Assembly: GCF_015693305.1 (NCBI RefSeq)
Contig: NZ_CP065138.1
Span: 2,420,001 to 2,484,000 of the forward strand
Reading direction: 5' to 3'
DNA: 64,000 nucleotides
DNA from: Sphingobium sp. Cam5-1
GTDB taxonomy: Bacteria > Pseudomonadota > Alphaproteobacteria > Sphingomonadales > Sphingomonadaceae
Position numbers and translations under genes: made by a program. Under the pieces are notes generated by a model, which was not told where the DNA came from, searched no databases, and saw only the letters and a list, made by a program, of their open reading frames with translations. Positions 39,406 through 49,412 of the stretch are shown here, piece after piece (the first letter of the stretch is position 1; every line of letters begins with the position of its first letter).

Positions 39406-40353
39406 ATGAGACGGCCTTATCTCGTCCCTGCAATGGCCATGCTGATGATCTGCCCGCCCGCCGCGGGTCAGGCGGTCCCTGCGGCCGATCCGCCCGCCGT
39501 GGTCCGCACCCTCTCGACCAGTGACGACCGCGTCTCCATCCCCATCCACATCGATGGACGCGGCCCCTGGAACTTCATCGTCGATACCGGATCGCAGCGC
39601 ACCGTCATCTCCCGTGACCTTGCCGATCAGCTCGCCCTGCCCGCTCGACACCATGTCACCATCGTCAGCATGGCGGGTCGCCAGGAAACGCGGACCGTCG
39701 CCGTTCCACGGCTCGGCTATGGCGCGGAAACGGTCGATGACATCGAAGCGCCCGTGCTGGAGGGTGACCATCTCGGCGCGGCGGGGCTGCTCGGGCTCGA
39801 CAGCCTGCATGCCAAGCGCCTCCTCCTGAATTTCCGCACCGGCCGAGTGGAAATCGGCGCCAGCCGTCCCTCATGGCGTGATCCCAACGCCATCATCGTC
39901 GAGGCGCGGCGGCGCAAGGGGCAATTGATCCTGCTGCATTCCGACGCCAATGGATTGAAGGTCAACATCATCCTCGACACCGGCACGCATCTGAGCGTCG
40001 GCAATCTCGCCCTGCGCGACAAGCTGATCCGCAAGAAGCGCGCCCCGGCGATGAACGAGATCAGCCTGATGAGCGTAACCGGCGAGACCCTGACAGGTCA
40101 GCTTGGGCGCATCGGCAGGATCCGCATGGGACCCATCGCCTTGACCGACCTGCCAGTCATGTTCGCCGATGCCCAGCCATTCAGCGAACTTGGGCTGCAG
40201 GACAAGCCGACCCTGCTACTGGGCATTCAGGCCCTCAGAATGTTTGATCGCGTCGCCATCGACTTCGGCCGGGGCAAGGTCGATTTCCTGATGCCGGATG
40301 CCAGCGCCTTTGATCCACGACGCTTCGCAGCAGCGCCCCGACAGGCCGGTTAG
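39406..40353 (+). CDS. Secreted retropepsin-like aspartic protease with two DTG motifs
   Basis: A 315-residue protein with an N-terminal signal peptide (about residues 1-20). Two aspartic-protease active-site motifs are present in one chain: FIVDTGSQRTVIS and IILDTGTHLSVG, about 120 residues apart. Each lies in a separate half, like a two-lobed pepsin built from retropepsin-type units. Likely periplasmic. The substrate is unknown. The stop codon interlocks with the PBP1A stop (TTAG at 40350-40353). Confidence 0.85.
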   Translation: MRRPYLVPAMAMLMICPPAAGQAVPAADPPAVVRTLSTSDDRVSIPIHIDGRGPWNFIVDTGSQRTVISRDLADQLALPARHHVTIVSMAGRQETRTVAVPRLGYGAETVDDIEAPVLEGDHLGAAGLLGLDSLHAKRLLLNFRTGRVEIGASRPSWRDPNAIIVEARRRKGQLILLHSDANGLKVNIILDTGTHLSVGNLALRDKLIRKKRAPAMNEISLMSVTGETLTGQLGRIGRIRMGPIALTDLPVMFADAQPFSELGLQDKPTLLLGIQALRMFDRVAIDFGRGKVDFLMPDASAFDPRRFAAAPRQAG

Positions 40354-42428
40354 CGCGGCGAAGTCCGCTGCCTGTCGCGGCCGAGCACCTGATCAATCCA
40401 TTGCTGGTCCAGCTTTGGCGGCGCCGTCCGGGCAGGGGCCGCTTGGTCAACCGACTGATCGTCCTGCTGGGGCTCTTGATCTTGCTGCTGCTGCTGCGGC
40501 TCCTGGCTGATCGGCAATCCATTTTCATCGACCATCATGCCCCCGCCCGTTCCATTATCGGGCTGGCCATAATAGGCCTCGTCGTCGGGCTCCAGCTGCC
40601 ATTCGGGCAGCGTCACCTGCGTCTCGAACTGCTCGACCGGGCGGCGGGATACGGCGACCTTCATATAGTCGGCAAAGGCATGGGCGGGCGCGCGGCCACC
40701 CTGCAAAACACTCACCGGCCGCGCATCGTCCCTGCCCATCCAGACGCCCGTGGTGATCCCGCTGGAAAAGCCCAGGAACCAGCCATCCTTGTTGCTGCTG
40801 GTGGTGCCCGTCTTGCCCGCCACGGGCCGACCGATCTGCGCCGCCTTGCCCGTGCCCGTGCTGACCGCCGTCTGCATCAGGTCCGTCATCCCCGCCGCTA
40901 CCCAGGGCGCGACAAGCACGCGGCTGGTATCATCCTGATGCTGGTAAAGCAGCCGCCCGTCCGCCGTCGTCACCTTCGTGATGCCATAGGGCGTCACCGC
41001 CACCCCCTTGCGCGCGATGGAGGCAAAGGCGCGGGTCATGTCGATCAGACGCACGTCGGACGTGCCCAAGACCATCGAGGGATGCGTATTGATCGGCGTC
41101 GTCACACCAAAGCGCCGCGCCATGTCCGCCACCGTGGGGAAGCCAACCTCCACGCCCAGCTGCGCGGCAACCGTGTTGATGGAGTACGCGAAGGCCGTCC
41201 GAACATCGATGTCGCCGGAATAGCGGCCCGAACTGTTGCGTGGGCTCCATCCGTTGATCGTCACCGGCTTGTCCGTAACGCCGGTATCAGGCGTATAGCC
41301 CGCCTCCAGCGCCGCCATATAGACGAATATCTTCCAGGCCGAGCCCGGCTGCCGCGTGGCGGTCGTCGCGCGGTTGTAGTTGGACGTCACATAGTCCAGC
41401 CCGCCGACCATCGCCCGCACCGCTCCATCGCGATCGAGCGACACCAGCGCGCCCTGAGCGCCCCCCGGCACATTGGCCTGGATCGCCGCCGTCGCCGCCT
41501 TCTGCATGCCCAGATCGATGGTGGTGTAGACCTCCAGCGGCTCATTGGGCTCGTCCACCAGCACATCAAGTTGCGGCAGTGCCCAGTCGGTGAAATAGCG
41601 CACGCTGTTTTGCGGTGGCTCCGGCGCCATCTTGACGTCGTTTAGGTCGATGCTCGCCCGCTGCGCCGCGCTGATCGCGCCATTTTCCTGCATCAGTTCC
41701 AGCACGACGCCTGCACGGCCGATCGCCGCTTCGGCATCGGCGGTGGGCGAATAGCTCGACGGCGCCTTCACCAGCCCCGCGATGATCGCCGCTTCCGGCA
41801 GGCTGAGCGCGGCGGCGGGGTGGCCAAAGAATTTGCGGCTGGCGGCGTCGATTCCATAGGCGCCGCCCCCGAAATACACCTTGTTGAGGTACAGCTCCAA
41901 TATCTGCCGCTTGGAAAATTTCCGCTCCAGCGCCAGCGCCAGGATCATTTCCCTGACCTTGCGGCCCCAGCTATAGCTGTTGTTGAGGAAGATGTTGCGC
42001 GTCACCTGCTGGGTGATGGTCGACGCACCCTGCCAGCGGCGGCCCTTGCCCCGATTCTCCAGCGCCACCCAGGTCGCGCGCGCCATGCCGATTGGATCGA
42101 CGCCGGGATGCAGGTAAAAGCGCCTGTCCTCCGTGGAAACCATCGCATCGACCATCACCGTCGGGATCTGATCATAGGCCATCCACCGGCCAAAGCTCGG
42201 CCCCAACGACACGATCACGCTGCCGTCCGCGGCATGGACGCGGATCATCTGTCCATTGGGCGATGATTTTAGCGATTCATAATCGGGCAGCGATTGGTAG
42301 GCGATCACTACCGCCACGACGATCGCGAACAAAGCGCCCACTGTCGCGACCAGCCCGAACTTGATGCCCCGGATCAGCCACCGCTTCGCGCCCCCGGGCG
42401 TGTCCTTGCTCTTGCCTGCTCGTGCCAT
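40350..42428 (-). CDS. Penicillin-binding protein 1A (bifunctional transglycosylase/transpeptidase)
   Basis: A 692-residue class A PBP that polymerises and cross-links peptidoglycan. A cytoplasmic basic tail and one transmembrane helix (about residues 24-48) precede the GT51 domain, with catalytic Glu in VSTEDRRFYLHPG and the ITQQVTRN and LNKVYFGGGAYGIDAA motifs. The transpeptidase motifs are SAWK (in RQPGSAWKIF), SIN and KTGT. The C-terminal tail is Gln/Asp-rich and low complexity. Catalytic residues are complete. Confidence 0.93.
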   Translation of the reverse strand: MARAGKSKDTPGGAKRWLIRGIKFGLVATVGALFAIVVAVVIAYQSLPDYESLKSSPNGQMIRVHAADGSVIVSLGPSFGRWMAYDQIPTVMVDAMVSTEDRRFYLHPGVDPIGMARATWVALENRGKGRRWQGASTITQQVTRNIFLNNSYSWGRKVREMILALALERKFSKRQILELYLNKVYFGGGAYGIDAASRKFFGHPAAALSLPEAAIIAGLVKAPSSYSPTADAEAAIGRAGVVLELMQENGAISAAQRASIDLNDVKMAPEPPQNSVRYFTDWALPQLDVLVDEPNEPLEVYTTIDLGMQKAATAAIQANVPGGAQGALVSLDRDGAVRAMVGGLDYVTSNYNRATTATRQPGSAWKIFVYMAALEAGYTPDTGVTDKPVTINGWSPRNSSGRYSGDIDVRTAFAYSINTVAAQLGVEVGFPTVADMARRFGVTTPINTHPSMVLGTSDVRLIDMTRAFASIARKGVAVTPYGITKVTTADGRLLYQHQDDTSRVLVAPWVAAGMTDLMQTAVSTGTGKAAQIGRPVAGKTGTTSSNKDGWFLGFSSGITTGVWMGRDDARPVSVLQGGRAPAHAFADYMKVAVSRRPVEQFETQVTLPEWQLEPDDEAYYGQPDNGTGGGMMVDENGLPISQEPQQQQQDQEPQQDDQSVDQAAPARTAPPKLDQQWIDQVLGRDRQRTSPR

Positions 42429-42539
42429 CTACATCGCCCGGATACGCGCTAAGGGATCAAGCCACCAGCGCAAAAAGGGCGCTGACAACCTTATGATCTT
42501 GGTTCTCAAGAGGAGCGACGCTTTACCGGCGATGAATGA

Positions 42540-42944
42540 TTATTCAACCTCGTCGCGCGGCTTGAAGTCCAGCGATGCACTGTTCATGCAATAGCGCAGA
42601 CCGTTGACGCCCGGACCATCGGGAAAGACATGGCCCAAATGTCCTTCGCACTTGGCGCAACGCACTTCGGTACGGATCATGCCGTGGCTGCTGTCGCGAA
42701 TCTCCTCCACCGCGTCGATGTCGACCGGCGCGGTAAAGCTCGGCCAGCCAGAGCCGCTGTCATATTTTTCCTCGGCATCGAACAGTTCGGCCCCACAACC
42801 GGCGCAAAAATAGACGCCGTCGGCCTTGTTGCTGTTATATTTGCCGGTAAAGGCCCGCTCCGTCCCCGCCTCTCGCAACACATGAAATTGTTCGGCAGAA
42901 AGGCGCTCGCGCCATTCGGCGTCGGTCAGGTTGAGCTTGTCCAT
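42540..42944 (-). CDS. msrB: Peptide-methionine (R)-S-oxide reductase
   Basis: A 134-residue enzyme that repairs the R form of methionine sulfoxide in proteins. The two zinc Cys pairs are CAGCG and CAKCEGH, and the catalytic Cys is in RYCMNSASL. It has no signal peptide and no MsrA fusion, so it is cytoplasmic. It lies 39 bp downstream of holA on the same strand and may share that transcript. Confidence 0.95.
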   Translation of the reverse strand: MDKLNLTDAEWRERLSAEQFHVLREAGTERAFTGKYNSNKADGVYFCAGCGAELFDAEEKYDSGSGWPSFTAPVDIDAVEEIRDSSHGMIRTEVRCAKCEGHLGHVFPDGPGVNGLRYCMNSASLDFKPRDEVE

Positions 42945-42983
42945 GGCCGCAATATGGCGACGCCACTTCCTGCGATCAAGCGC

Positions 42984-44009
42984 TTAGCGCTCCCGCGCCG
43001 CCTGCCGCGCGATGGCGAGCAGTTCATGGCGCACCATCAGGTCGCCAAGGCCCCTGCCCGACCGGCTCGCTCGCTCCGCCTGCGCCAGCCGCTGGATCAC
43101 CCGCGCGATACCGTGCGCATCCCACAGCCGCACCTGCCGGGTAACGATGCCCTTTTCCTTCCAGAACACCTGCTTGCCTGCCGCCTCGACCGCTCCCTCC
43201 AGCCGTCCGCTGTCATCGAAGGACGAACGGATATTGGCGAGCAGCATCGCACGGGTCAGAAGCGGACGCAGCACCGCCGCCATCGCGGTCCCTGCCTCAG
43301 CCAGACGCCCCAGTTCCCGATGCATGGCGCGCAGGTCGCCCCCCAGCACGGCATTGACCAGCGGCGCCGCGTCCGAATCGGGATTGTCAGCCGACAGCGC
43401 GTCCAATGCTTCCGCCGTCGCCTCGGCTGGCCGATCCGGCGCGGCGTCCAGATAGAGGATCAGCTTCTCGATCTCACCGCCCATCAACGCGCGGTCGCCA
43501 TTGGTCAGGTCCACGATCCGCTTCGCCAACTCGGCGGGCAGGCGTAGTCCCCCTTCGCGCGCGATCGCCACGGCAATCTGCTCTGCCTCCCGCGCATCCG
43601 GCTGATAGGAGGCGAACGCCATGGCCAGCGGACTGTCGAGCACCAGCTTCAACAGCTTGGACGTACCCTTCAGCGCCCCTGCGGTCGCGATCACCGGATT
43701 GCCTGCCGCCAGCGCTTCGAACAACGCCGTCACCGCGGGCAGCGACTCCTCGCCCATGCCGTTGACGCGTATCCAGCGCCGGTCACCGAACATGGAAAAG
43801 GACGCGGCCTCGTCCGCTAATCGGGCGGGATCGTCCCGCAATGTCGGCCCATCCAGATCGACGCGCTCCGCCTCCGGCCCCATCGCCCGTTCAAGCCGCT
43901 TGCCCAGCGCCGCGCTCCCCGCCTCATCGGGTCCGTAGAGCAGGAAGAAACGGATATCGGCCGGGGGTGCGTCCAGCGCCTTTTCAATCTGGCCGCGATT
44001 GGCCTTCAA
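42984..44009 (-). CDS. holA: DNA polymerase III delta subunit
   Basis: A 341-residue clamp-loader subunit that opens the beta sliding clamp. The N-terminal RFFLLYGPDEAGSAALGKRL segment is the family's degenerate P-loop region, and the helical middle and C-terminal collar domain are complete. Its start overlaps the lptE stop by 4 nt. The leuS-lptE-holA order is the common one in proteobacteria. Confidence 0.93.
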   Translation of the reverse strand: MKANRGQIEKALDAPPADIRFFLLYGPDEAGSAALGKRLERAMGPEAERVDLDGPTLRDDPARLADEAASFSMFGDRRWIRVNGMGEESLPAVTALFEALAAGNPVIATAGALKGTSKLLKLVLDSPLAMAFASYQPDAREAEQIAVAIAREGGLRLPAELAKRIVDLTNGDRALMGGEIEKLILYLDAAPDRPAEATAEALDALSADNPDSDAAPLVNAVLGGDLRAMHRELGRLAEAGTAMAAVLRPLLTRAMLLANIRSSFDDSGRLEGAVEAAGKQVFWKEKGIVTRQVRLWDAHGIARVIQRLAQAERASRSGRGLGDLMVRHELLAIARQAARER

Positions 44010-44506
44010 CGCTGCTGGTCCCTCGCCGCGAACAGCGCCAGCCGGGATACGATCTGGTCCGCAATAGTCTGCGACAGCCGCTCCAGCGCGGTATCTTCCG
44101 CCGCGATGGTCGCATATTCGCTGGAGGTTACGTCGATGCCCGCGTCCGACCCCGCCGTATCATCGATCACCTGCGCGCCGGTGGCCGCATCGATCAACTG
44201 ATAGCGCGCCCGCAACGTCCGCCGTTCGCGCGTGATCGCCTGGTCCGCACGCAAGCCAAAGCCGCTGATCTGATCATCCAGCTTCACCACCAGCTTGTAG
44301 CTTGGCCCCGCGCCGCTCATTGCGGACAGGCGATCGTTGAGCGCATTGCGCACCAGCCAGCCGCCCTTGCCCTCGATCGGCGCAACCTCGACACTGCCCA
44401 ACTTCTGCGCGACCGCGCCATGACTGCCGCCACTATAGACGGGACGCAGACCACAAGCGGAGAGCGTGGCGAGGAGCAGGAGGGGAACAGCGTATCTCAT
44501 CAGCAA
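44006..44506 (-). CDS. lptE: LPS-assembly lipoprotein LptE
   Basis: A 166-residue outer-membrane lipoprotein that plugs the LptD barrel for LPS insertion. The signal peptide ends in lipobox LSAC (Cys at residue 18), followed by GLRPVYSGGS, typical of alphaproteobacterial LptE. Its stop overlaps holA by 4 nt. The 91-bp gap to leuS holds a REP-like repeat. Confidence 0.9.
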   Translation of the reverse strand: MLMRYAVPLLLLATLSACGLRPVYSGGSHGAVAQKLGSVEVAPIEGKGGWLVRNALNDRLSAMSGAGPSYKLVVKLDDQISGFGLRADQAITRERRTLRARYQLIDAATGAQVIDDTAGSDAGIDVTSSEYATIAAEDTALERLSQTIADQIVSRLALFAARDQQR

Positions 44507-44515
44507 CCCTATATC

Positions 44516-44541
44516 CGTTCGGGCTGAGCCTGTCGAAGCCC
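44516..44541. repeat. Sphingomonad REP-like element (CGTTCGGGCTGAGCCTGTCG family)
   Basis: One copy of the CGTTCGGGCTGAGCCTGTCG...AAGCCC unit, inside the leuS-lptE operon. A diverged copy is at 57755-57782. The family is common between genes in sphingomonads. It may affect mRNA stability at the operon junction. Confidence 0.65.
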
Positions 44542-44597
44542 CCTTCTTCCTCTTCGAAAGAAAAATGCCACAGCGCGTCCCGCCCGAAAGACGCCAA

Positions 44598-47114
44598 TTA
44601 AATCACCAGATTGACCAGCCTGTCAGGCACCACGATCACCTTCTTCGGTGTCGCGCCGTCCAGCGTCCGCGCCACATTGGGCGCCGCAAGGGCGAGCCGT
44701 TCCAGCTCATCCTTGCTCGTCCCCTTGGGCACGGTGATGGTGTCGCGCAGCTTGCCCATCACCTGGCAGGCAATCGTCACCTCATCCTCGATCAATAGCG
44801 CCGGATCAACAGCGGGCCAGGCTGCATCCGCAATCAGGCCCTGCTCACCCATGTCCGCCCAGGCTTCCTCCGCCAGATGCGGCGTCATCGGCGCGACCAG
44901 CAGCGCCAGCGCCCGGATCGCCGCGCTGCGGCTCGCCGAAGGCTTGGCCTTCTCCACCGCATTGGTCAGTTCGTAGATCTTCGCCACCGCCTTGTTGAAG
45001 GACAGCGCCTCAATATCCTTGGCGATGCCATCGATCGTCTGGTGCAGCTTGCGGTCCAGCGCCTTATCTTCACCCTCGGCACTCTTGTCGGCCTCTCCAA
45101 ACAGCCTCCAGAGGCGATTGATGAAGCGCCAGCTGCCCTCGATGCCGCTTTCGGTCCAGGGCAGGTCGCGCTCCGGCGGGCTGTCGGACAGCATGAACCA
45201 GCGCACCGCGTCCGCGCCATATTGGGCGATGATGTCATCGGGATCGACGACATTCTTCTTGGACTTGGACATCTTCTCGACGCGGCCCACCGTCACCGGC
45301 GCTCCACCTTCGATCATCACCACCTTGTCGCCCTGCCGCTCCACATCCTGCGGGGCGAGCCAGCCGCCTTCGGGTGACTTGTAGGTTTCATGCGTCACCA
45401 TCCCCTGCGTGAACAGGCCAGTGAACGGCTCGACAAAGCCCAACTGCCCCATGTGCTGAAGCGCCCGCGTCCAGAACCGCGCGTAGAGCAGATGCAGGAT
45501 CGCATGTTCCACGCCGCCGATATATTGCCCCACCGGCAGCCATTTCTCGACCGTTTCCCGATCAAAGGGCTTGTCCTTGGGCTGGCTGGCGAAGCGGATG
45601 AAATACCAGCTGGAATCCGCGAAAGTATCCAGCGTATCCGTCTCGCGCCGCGCCGCCTTGCCGCATTTGGGGCAATCAACATGCTTCCATGTCGGATGGC
45701 GGTCGAGCGGATTGCCCGGAATATCGAAGCTGACATCCTCCGGCAGCACGACCGGCAGCTGGTCCTTGGGCACGCCCACCGGCCCGCAATCGTCGCAGTG
45801 GATGACCGGGATCGGCGTTCCCCAATAGCGCTGGCGCGACACGCCCCAGTCGCGCAGGCGGAACACGGTGGTGCCGGTGCCCCAGCCGCCTTCTTCGGCG
45901 CGACGGATCACTTCCGCCTTGGCGTCGTCAACGCTCATGCCGTTGAGGAAATCAGAGTTCACCAGGCGACCCGACCCGGCATAGGCTTCCTCGCCAATGC
46001 CCTTTTCCTCATCACCCTCAGCCGCGACCACGCGCTCGACCGGCAGCATATATTTGCGCGCAAAGTCGAGGTCGCGCTGGTCATGCCCCGGCACTGCCAT
46101 GACCGCGCCCGTGCCATATTCCATCAACACGAAGTTCGCGACGAACAGCGGCAGCTTACGGCCGGTAAAGGGATGGATCACCGACCGCCCGGTGTCATAG
46201 CCCTTCTTCTCCTGCGTTTCGATCTCCGCCGCGGCCGTGCCGCTATGACGGCATTCCTCAGCGAACGCAGCCAGACCCGCATCCTTCGCCTCCAGCGCCA
46301 AGGCGATCGGATGATCCGCCGCAATCGCCGCAAAGCTCGCACCAAAGATCGTATCGGGCCGGGTCGAAAAAACCTCCAGTTCCTCGATCCCGTCTACCGC
46401 CTCGTCCAACTTGAAGCGGAATTGCAGACCAACCGACTTGCCGATCCAGTTCTCCTGCATCAGCCGCACCTTTTCGGGCCACTGATCCAGCGTCTTCAAT
46501 CCGCTCAGCAAATCATCAGCAAACTGCGTGATCTTGAGGAACCACTGGCTGAGCTTGCGCTTCTCGACCGGAGCGCCCGAGCGCCAGCCCTTGCCGTCGA
46601 TCACCTGCTCATTGGCCAGCACGGTCATGTCGACCGGGTCCCAATTAACCGCGCTTTCCTTGCGGTAGACGAGCCCCGCTTCCAGCATGTCCAGGAACAG
46701 CGCCTGCTCCTGCCCATAATAGTCCGGCTCGCAAGTCGCCAGTTCCCGGCTCCAATCGAGCGCAAAGCCGAGCTTCTTGAGCTGCGCTCGCATCGTCGCG
46801 ATGTTGGACCGGGTCCAGTCGCCCGGATGCACCTTCTTTTCCATCGCGGCATTTTCCGCCGGCATGCCGAACGCATCCCAGCCCATCGGATGCAGCACTT
46901 CATGTCCGGTCATCCGACGGAACCGTGCCAGCACGTCGCCCATCGAATAGTTGCGGACATGGCCGATATGGATGCGCCCAGACGGATAGGGGAACATCTC
47001 CAGCACGTAGCTACGCGGCTTGTCGCTCGTATCCGACGCCTTGAACGTCTGCTTCTCGTCCCAAACGGCCTGCCAGCGGGCATCGGCCTCAAGCGGGTTG
47101 AAGCGCCTTTGCAT
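44598..47114 (-). CDS. leuS: Leucyl-tRNA synthetase
   Basis: An 838-residue class I synthetase that charges tRNA-Leu and edits mischarged products. The HIGH motif is in [12 protein letters not shown], the KMSKS motif is in [14 protein letters not shown], and the CP1 editing domain lies between them. I chose ATG 47114 ([14 protein letters not shown]), because the upstream in-frame ATG adds 14 unrelated residues. It is preceded by a DUF3576 gene and followed by lptE and holA. Confidence 0.96.
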   Translation of the reverse strand: MQRRFNPLEADARWQAVWDEKQTFKASDTSDKPRSYVLEMFPYPSGRIHIGHVRNYSMGDVLARFRRMTGHEVLHPMGWDAFGMPAENAAMEKKVHPGDWTRSNIATMRAQLKKLGFALDWSRELATCEPDYYGQEQALFLDMLEAGLVYRKESAVNWDPVDMTVLANEQVIDGKGWRSGAPVEKRKLSQWFLKITQFADDLLSGLKTLDQWPEKVRLMQENWIGKSVGLQFRFKLDEAVDGIEELEVFSTRPDTIFGASFAAIAADHPIALALEAKDAGLAAFAEECRHSGTAAAEIETQEKKGYDTGRSVIHPFTGRKLPLFVANFVLMEYGTGAVMAVPGHDQRDLDFARKYMLPVERVVAAEGDEEKGIGEEAYAGSGRLVNSDFLNGMSVDDAKAEVIRRAEEGGWGTGTTVFRLRDWGVSRQRYWGTPIPVIHCDDCGPVGVPKDQLPVVLPEDVSFDIPGNPLDRHPTWKHVDCPKCGKAARRETDTLDTFADSSWYFIRFASQPKDKPFDRETVEKWLPVGQYIGGVEHAILHLLYARFWTRALQHMGQLGFVEPFTGLFTQGMVTHETYKSPEGGWLAPQDVERQGDKVVMIEGGAPVTVGRVEKMSKSKKNVVDPDDIIAQYGADAVRWFMLSDSPPERDLPWTESGIEGSWRFINRLWRLFGEADKSAEGEDKALDRKLHQTIDGIAKDIEALSFNKAVAKIYELTNAVEKAKPSASRSAAIRALALLVAPMTPHLAEEAWADMGEQGLIADAAWPAVDPALLIEDEVTIACQVMGKLRDTITVPKGTSKDELERLALAAPNVARTLDGATPKKVIVVPDRLVNLVI

Positions 47115-47200
47115 CTGTTCACGTCCCCAAAATGCATGCGGGCTGAGCTCTTCCAAGCCCAGCCCCTTTGTTGTTCAAGAAATTGGATGAAAGGAAGGGC

Positions 47201-47665
47201 TTAGCCTGCGATCGCCATGCGTCGCAGGTCGCGCGCCTTGGTCAGGATGATCTCTTCCAGCTTCTGGACCGTGGCGGCCTGCACCGGCGCATCGACCCAC
47301 TGGCCGCCCTGATTGACCTGACGGCTGGCCGCGACACGCAGCGCATCGGCGCGCAGGTCCTGGTCCAGGATCGACACGGTCAGCTTCATCCGTTCATTGG
47401 GCGAATTCGGATTGGCGTACCAGTCCGTCACGATCACGCCGCCGTTGGAATCGGTCTGCACCATCGGCATGAAGGACAGCGTGTCCAGCGTCGCCCGCCA
47501 CAGATAGCTGTTGACGCCGATCGTCGTCACCTTGGACGCGGCCAGATCGGCCTTGGGACGTTCCTTGGCCCCGCCGCCGCAGGCAGCGAGCGGCAAAAGC
47601 GCGGCCAGCAGCAGACCGGCGGAAATAGAAGCGGGTAGGCGGCGGACCATCAGGGCATGTCCCAT
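47201..47665 (-). CDS. DUF3576 lipoprotein
   Basis: A 154-residue protein with a signal peptide and lipobox LAAC, then the DUF3576 domain (VGVN-like GVNSYLWRATLDTLSFMP and DWYANPNSPNERMKL motifs). Function unknown. It heads the DUF3576-leuS-lptE-holA order found in many alphaproteobacteria, which hints at an outer-membrane or LPS role through lptE (inference). I chose ATG 47665; upstream in-frame ATGs add 46 unrelated residues. Confidence 0.85.
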   Translation of the reverse strand: MGHALMVRRLPASISAGLLLAALLPLAACGGGAKERPKADLAASKVTTIGVNSYLWRATLDTLSFMPMVQTDSNGGVIVTDWYANPNSPNERMKLTVSILDQDLRADALRVAASRQVNQGGQWVDAPVQAATVQKLEEIILTKARDLRRMAIAG

Positions 47666-47875
47666 ATTGAAGAAAAACGCCCCGCTTCTATAGAGAAGCC
47701 GTCGCAATGGGCAAGGGGGCCGTGGCAGCAGTTGCAACGCTTGGCCGCCTGCCGCGTTTTGGACTCTGTGTGTTCCGTGCAACAGCCCGGACAAAAAGGT
47801 CATGACGTACTACCCATCGCGGCCCGACGGGTGTACAAGTATTGAAAATAAGTCGGTGGGGAAGAGATTCGCGTT

Positions 47876-48604
47876 ATGCGCATGAATAGGGGATATTTGG
47901 CATTGGCAAGCGCGGCAGTTGCCGTCGCTGGCTTTATGCTGTCTCCCGCTATTGGCGCCGCGACCGATCTTGCCCGACTACGCGCCGACGTGCCGGTGTC
48001 CCTTGGCGCTCTGGGCAGCATTTCCTCCTTCACGCCCACGACCAAGGACCCGCGCCTGGCTGCCGCCTATGCGCGGATCGCAGCGTCGGCTGGCCGTCAG
48101 AATTTCCGCTTCACACCCACCAGCGGTTCGCTCAGCGGGCAGCGTTCGGTGACGGTGATGGTCCGCGCCGCTGATCTCAACGATCGCGTTACGGTCAGCC
48201 GCACGATCGACCCGGTCGGCATCGCCCCCGTCGCGTTCAGCCTGAACAGTGCGCATAACTGGCGCAAATTCGCCCTGCCCGAAGCTGTCGGCCGCAAGGA
48301 ACTGGACCCGGTTTCGATCGAGCAGATGGCTGGCGCAAAGAATTTCTCGCTGGATCAGGGAAGCAAGAACCGTTTCAGCACCAAGGTGATGATCGAAAGC
48401 CGCCGCGATCTGGGCACGGCCGCGCGCCCCAATGCGGACAAGGATTATTCGCTGGATCTAGCCAGCTCCTACTCGCTGACGCGCAACCTGAACGTCACCG
48501 CGGGCCTGCGCTACAACAACAGCGTGATCGGCCGCCTGACCCCCATGACCGACGAGCGGCAGGATAATCAGGCCGTCTATCTCGGGACTGTGTTCAAGTT
48601 CTGA
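47876..48604 (+). CDS. Small exported protein, possible outer-membrane beta-barrel
   Basis: A 242-residue protein with a signal peptide (about residues 1-28, cleavage near IGAATD). The last third shows alternating hydrophobic strands (DYSLDLASSYSLTRNLNVTA, GLRYNNSV) and ends in VYLGTVFKF, the terminal Phe pattern that marks outer-membrane barrels for the BAM complex. I do not recognise a family. It could be a short barrel or a barrel with a periplasmic N-terminal part. The second Met (47882) is an alternative start. Confidence 0.65.
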   Translation: MRMNRGYLALASAAVAVAGFMLSPAIGAATDLARLRADVPVSLGALGSISSFTPTTKDPRLAAAYARIAASAGRQNFRFTPTSGSLSGQRSVTVMVRAADLNDRVTVSRTIDPVGIAPVAFSLNSAHNWRKFALPEAVGRKELDPVSIEQMAGAKNFSLDQGSKNRFSTKVMIESRRDLGTAARPNADKDYSLDLASSYSLTRNLNVTAGLRYNNSVIGRLTPMTDERQDNQAVYLGTVFKF

Positions 48605-48660
48605 TCTTAACGAGCTGAGACACTCGGTTTCCCACCGCTGTTAAACGCTGCTCCCTCGTC

Positions 48661-48680
48661 ATCCCAGCGAATGCTGGGAT
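48661..48680. repeat. REP-like palindrome
   Basis: ATCCCAGC-GAAT-GCTGGGAT, an 8-bp perfect stem, of the same type as the element at 9751-9770. It lies 56 bp after the barrel-protein stop and may end its transcript. Confidence 0.7.
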
Positions 48681-48782
48681 CTCGTGAGGCTAGGCCGAGC
48701 CCTCGACACAAGCGCCCCGCTCACCGCGGGTGACAGCTAACGACCATTTGCGAGCGTTTGCCGTGTCGGGTAACAACACGGG

Positions 48783-49412
48783 ATGTATCGCCCCCCTGCA
48801 TTTCGAGAAGATCGTCCGGATGTCATACGTACCGCAATTCGCGCTCACCCTTTAGGCACGCTAATCACTGCGGGCGCATCGGGCCTGATCGTCAATGTCG
48901 TGCCGTTCATTCTGAAGACCACGCCAAACGGCGATTTTCTTCAAGCGCACCTTGCCAAAGCAAATGAACAAATCGCTGATCTGCGGGAGGAAACGCCAGC
49001 ACTGGTCATGTTTCAAGGGCCGCAGGCATATGTCAGCCCATCTTGGTATCCTACTAAGCTAGAACACGGGCGTGTTGTTCCTACTTGGAATTATGTGATT
49101 ATTCAGGTTTGGGGGACGCCAAGAATTATCGATGATACGGCTTGGTTGAGTCGTCAGCTTGATGAACTCACAACGATCCACGAACAAGAACGAGCCGAGC
49201 CTTGGAGCGTCACTGATGCGCCAGACGATTTTTTGGCAGGCCAAATGAAGGGCATCGTCGGCCTTGAGGTTCCAGTCGATCGGGTCGAGGGCAAATGGAA
49301 GGCTAGTCAAAACCAACCATTGCCTAACCGTCTAGGTGTTGAGCAAGGCCTGCGAGCAGAAGGGCTCGTTGAGCTCGCCGAGGAGGTCGCGGCGCGGTCT
49401 AACGGCGGATAA
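48783..49412 (+). CDS. FMN-binding negative transcriptional regulator, PaiB family
   Basis: A 209-residue protein of the PaiB flavin-binding family. The family motifs QAYVSPSWYPTK, VVPTWNY and KWKASQNQP are intact. In Bacillus subtilis PaiB affects sporulation and degradative enzyme genes. Its role in proteobacteria is unclear. The region 48990-49330 is visibly AT-richer than its neighbours, so recent acquisition is possible. Its 3' end overlaps the convergent ThiE-like frame by 106 bp. Confidence 0.87.
   Translation: MYRPPAFREDRPDVIRTAIRAHPLGTLITAGASGLIVNVVPFILKTTPNGDFLQAHLAKANEQIADLREETPALVMFQGPQAYVSPSWYPTKLEHGRVVPTWNYVIIQVWGTPRIIDDTAWLSRQLDELTTIHEQERAEPWSVTDAPDDFLAGQMKGIVGLEVPVDRVEGKWKASQNQPLPNRLGVEQGLRAEGLVELAEEVAARSNGG

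Noticed and set aside
45390..47204. A 600-codon open frame antisense to leuS
   Set aside because: It is a by-product of high-GC codon use; leuS on the other strand has full family motifs and the antisense product matches no family.
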